NCBI GenBank assembly: GCA_037442065.1
Contig: JBBIQZ010000039.1
Location: forward strand, 1 to 6,528
Direction: 5' to 3'
DNA from: JBBIQZ01 sp037442065
Lineage (GTDB): Bacteria; Patescibacteriota; CPR2_A; CG2-30-33-46
Length of the DNA stretch: 6,528 nt
Shown here: positions 4,976-6,528 of the stretch, one piece after another
Position numbering within the stretch: position 1 is the stretch's first letter
Layout: every line of letters begins with the position of its first letter
Made by a program: the position numbers and the translations under genes
The notes under the pieces: generated by a model
Seen by the model: only the letters and a program-made list of their open reading frames with translations
The model's database searches: none
Told to the model about the DNA's origin: nothing

Positions 4976-6528
4976 ATGGAAATTAAAGAAGCCAAAAAGA
5001 GAATAAAAAAACTAAGACTTAAGATAGACAAAATCCGCTATCACTATCATGTTTTAGACGAACTTATAGTTCCTGAAGGGGTAAAGGATTCTCTTCAGCA
5101 TGAACTTCAAGAATTAGAACAAGAATATCCTCAATTAATAACCGCTGATTCGCCGACTCAAAGAGTGGGCGGTAAGCCTTTAGCGAAATTTGAAAAAGTA
5201 ACCCATTCTAAAGCCATGCTCTCTTTAAACGATGCTTTTTCTGAGGAAGAACTAATTGCTTGGGAAGAACGTATTAAAAAATTAGCGCCCGAAGAAAAGT
5301 TTGATTATTTTGCTGAGCTAAAAATAGATGGTTTTGCGGTTACTTTAATTTATGAAAATGGCATTTTAAAAACTGGCGCTACCAGGGGGAACGGGTTTGT
5401 CGGTGAAAACATTACTCAAAATTTAAAAACCATAGAATCAATCCCTTTAAGGTTAAATGAAGTAAAAGGAGTTGATACCAGAAAAAGAATAGAGGTGCGG
5501 GGAGAAATTTTTATGTCCAAAAAAGAATTTGAAGGGATAAATCAGGAGCAAAAGAAAAAGGGGCTTCCAATTTATGCTAACCCTCGTAACTTGGCAGCTG
5601 GATCCGTTAGGCAGTTAGACCCCAAAATAACCGCTTCTCGCAACTTAGATAGTTATATGTATGAACTAGTAACCGATCTAGGTCAAAAAACCCACGAAGA
5701 AAAACACGAAATAATAAAAAAACTAGGATTTAAAACTTCTAAATATATAAAATATGCCAAAAATCTAGGTGAGGTTTTTGACTATTTTAATTATTGGGAA
5801 AAACATAGGAAAGAACTTCCCTTTTTAATTGATGGCGTGGTAGTTATTGTAAATAATTTAAAGCTTGAAGATAAACTTGGAACCGTTGGCAAAGCACCAA
5901 GATGGTCTGTTGCTTTAAAATTTTCTCCAGAGCAAGTTACCACAATTCTAGAAGACATAAGGGTGAGTTTGGGTCGAACCGGTGCCTTAACTCCTTACGC
6001 GGTCCTAAAACCTGTTCGGGTAGCCGGTTCTACAATTTCCCGGGCTACTTTGCATAATGAAGATGAAATAAAAAGAAAAGATTTAAAAATAGGCGATACG
6101 GTTATTATTCAAAAAGCCGGCGATGTGATCCCCGAAGTTGTGGCCCCCATCAAAGAATTAAGGACAGGTAAAGAAAAAGAATTTAAAATGCCGAGATTCT
6201 GTCCTATTTGCGGCGGGAAGGTTTTAAGACCTGCTGGTGAAGCGGTAGCCCGTTGTGCAAATACCAAGTGTTATGCTATAGAACGGGAAAAGATAATCCA
6301 TTTCGTTTCTAAAGAAGCTTTCGATATTATTGGTTTAGGAGAGCAAATTATAGACCGATTTTTGGAAGAAAAATTAATTTCTGATCCGGCAGATTTATTT
6401 TCTCTTGAGGTTTCTGATTTGGAAATTTTAGAGAGGTTCGGTAAAAAATCCGCCGAGAATATTATAAATTCTATTAAGAATCGGAAAATTGTTACCTTGC
6501 CAAGATTTATTTTTGCTTTAGGTATAAG
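4976..6528 (+). CDS. ligA: NAD+-dependent DNA ligase, 3' truncated by the window end
   Basis: The visible 517 codons cover about three quarters of a typical 670-residue LigA. In order: Ia NMN-binding domain (about 1-65), adenylation domain with the catalytic lysine in ELKIDGFA (Lys116), then ATRGNG (135-140), EVRGEIFM (Glu177), NPRNLAAGSVRQLD, DGVVV (286-290) and WSVALKF (Lys315). An OB-fold with GRTGALTP, SRATLHN and KAGDVIPEVV follows. The zinc finger has Cys409, Cys412, Cys427 and Cys432, and the first HhH repeats begin before the cut. The remaining HhH and the BRCT domain would be beyond the window. The enzyme seals nicks in duplex DNA during replication and repair using NAD+. Odd points: the Lys expected after DGVVI/V is Ile291; the Ia motif PDAEYD reads PEGVKD; RGDG reads RGNG. 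The start ATG has no Shine-Dalgarno but is the only suitable Met before the conserved Ia domain. Confidence 0.96.
   Translation, partial: MEIKEAKKRIKKLRLKIDKIRYHYHVLDELIVPEGVKDSLQHELQELEQEYPQLITADSPTQRVGGKPLAKFEKVTHSKAMLSLNDAFSEEELIAWEERIKKLAPEEKFDYFAELKIDGFAVTLIYENGILKTGATRGNGFVGENITQNLKTIESIPLRLNEVKGVDTRKRIEVRGEIFMSKKEFEGINQEQKKKGLPIYANPRNLAAGSVRQLDPKITASRNLDSYMYELVTDLGQKTHEEKHEIIKKLGFKTSKYIKYAKNLGEVFDYFNYWEKHRKELPFLIDGVVVIVNNLKLEDKLGTVGKAPRWSVALKFSPEQVTTILEDIRVSLGRTGALTPYAVLKPVRVAGSTISRATLHNEDEIKRKDLKIGDTVIIQKAGDVIPEVVAPIKELRTGKEKEFKMPRFCPICGGKVLRPAGEAVARCANTKCYAIEREKIIHFVSKEAFDIIGLGEQIIDRFLEEKLISDPADLFSLEVSDLEILERFGKKSAENIINSIKNRKIVTLPRFIFALGI

Noticed and set aside
1..6528. TGA recoding as in Gracilibacteria/Absconditabacteria
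   Set aside because: No internal TGA is needed in any gene and one gene ends naturally in TGA at 1602-1604, so the standard bacterial code suffices.
1..6528. CRISPR array, tRNA, rRNA, toxin-antitoxin or defence genes
   Set aside because: No spaced repeats, no cloverleaf or rRNA-like sequence, and no defence-type domains were seen on either strand.

Overview
The window is an AT-rich stretch of bacterial chromosome with every gene on the + strand and very tight packing. Several traits point to a Candidatus Patescibacteria (CPR) genome, though this is inference: short intergenic gaps, few strong Shine-Dalgarno sites, membrane proteins carrying CPR-style pilin-like C-termini, a GC-rich palindromic intergenic element of a kind I associate with CPR genomes, and a LigA that departs from the usual NAD+-ligase motifs. 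One gene ends in TGA followed closely by more stops, which fits the standard bacterial code and gives no sign of TGA recoding.

Layout. Positions 1-149 hold the last 48 codons of a probable trehalase-type glycoside hydrolase (GH37). A small membrane-anchored LysM protein follows (179-550). Next, 4 nt later, comes a single-pass membrane protein with a large outside domain and a pilin-like C-terminus (555-1604). The 164-nt gap after it (1605-1768) carries a GC-rich, foldable element bracketed by the direct repeat AATAATTATT, then an inverted repeat just upstream of the lemA ribosome binding site. A lemA-htpX pair follows (1769-2347, 2411-3316). Only 14 nt later lies a second single-pass protein (3331-4908), a clear paralogue of the 555-1604 product with a long disordered cytoplasmic tail added. 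The series closes with an intrinsic terminator whose left arm overlaps the -10 box of the next promoter. That promoter drives ligA (4976 to the window end), which is cut off after 517 codons.

Working together. All the complete genes upstream of ligA encode predicted membrane or envelope proteins. LemA and the HtpX zinc protease often travel together and are linked to membrane protein quality control. The notable feature is that this pair is flanked by two paralogous proteins built as membrane anchor, beta-rich LppX/LolA-like outside domain, and a detached pseudopilin-like domain. I infer an envelope-surface or protein-handling locus of unknown detailed function. ligA is a separate housekeeping unit with its own promoter.
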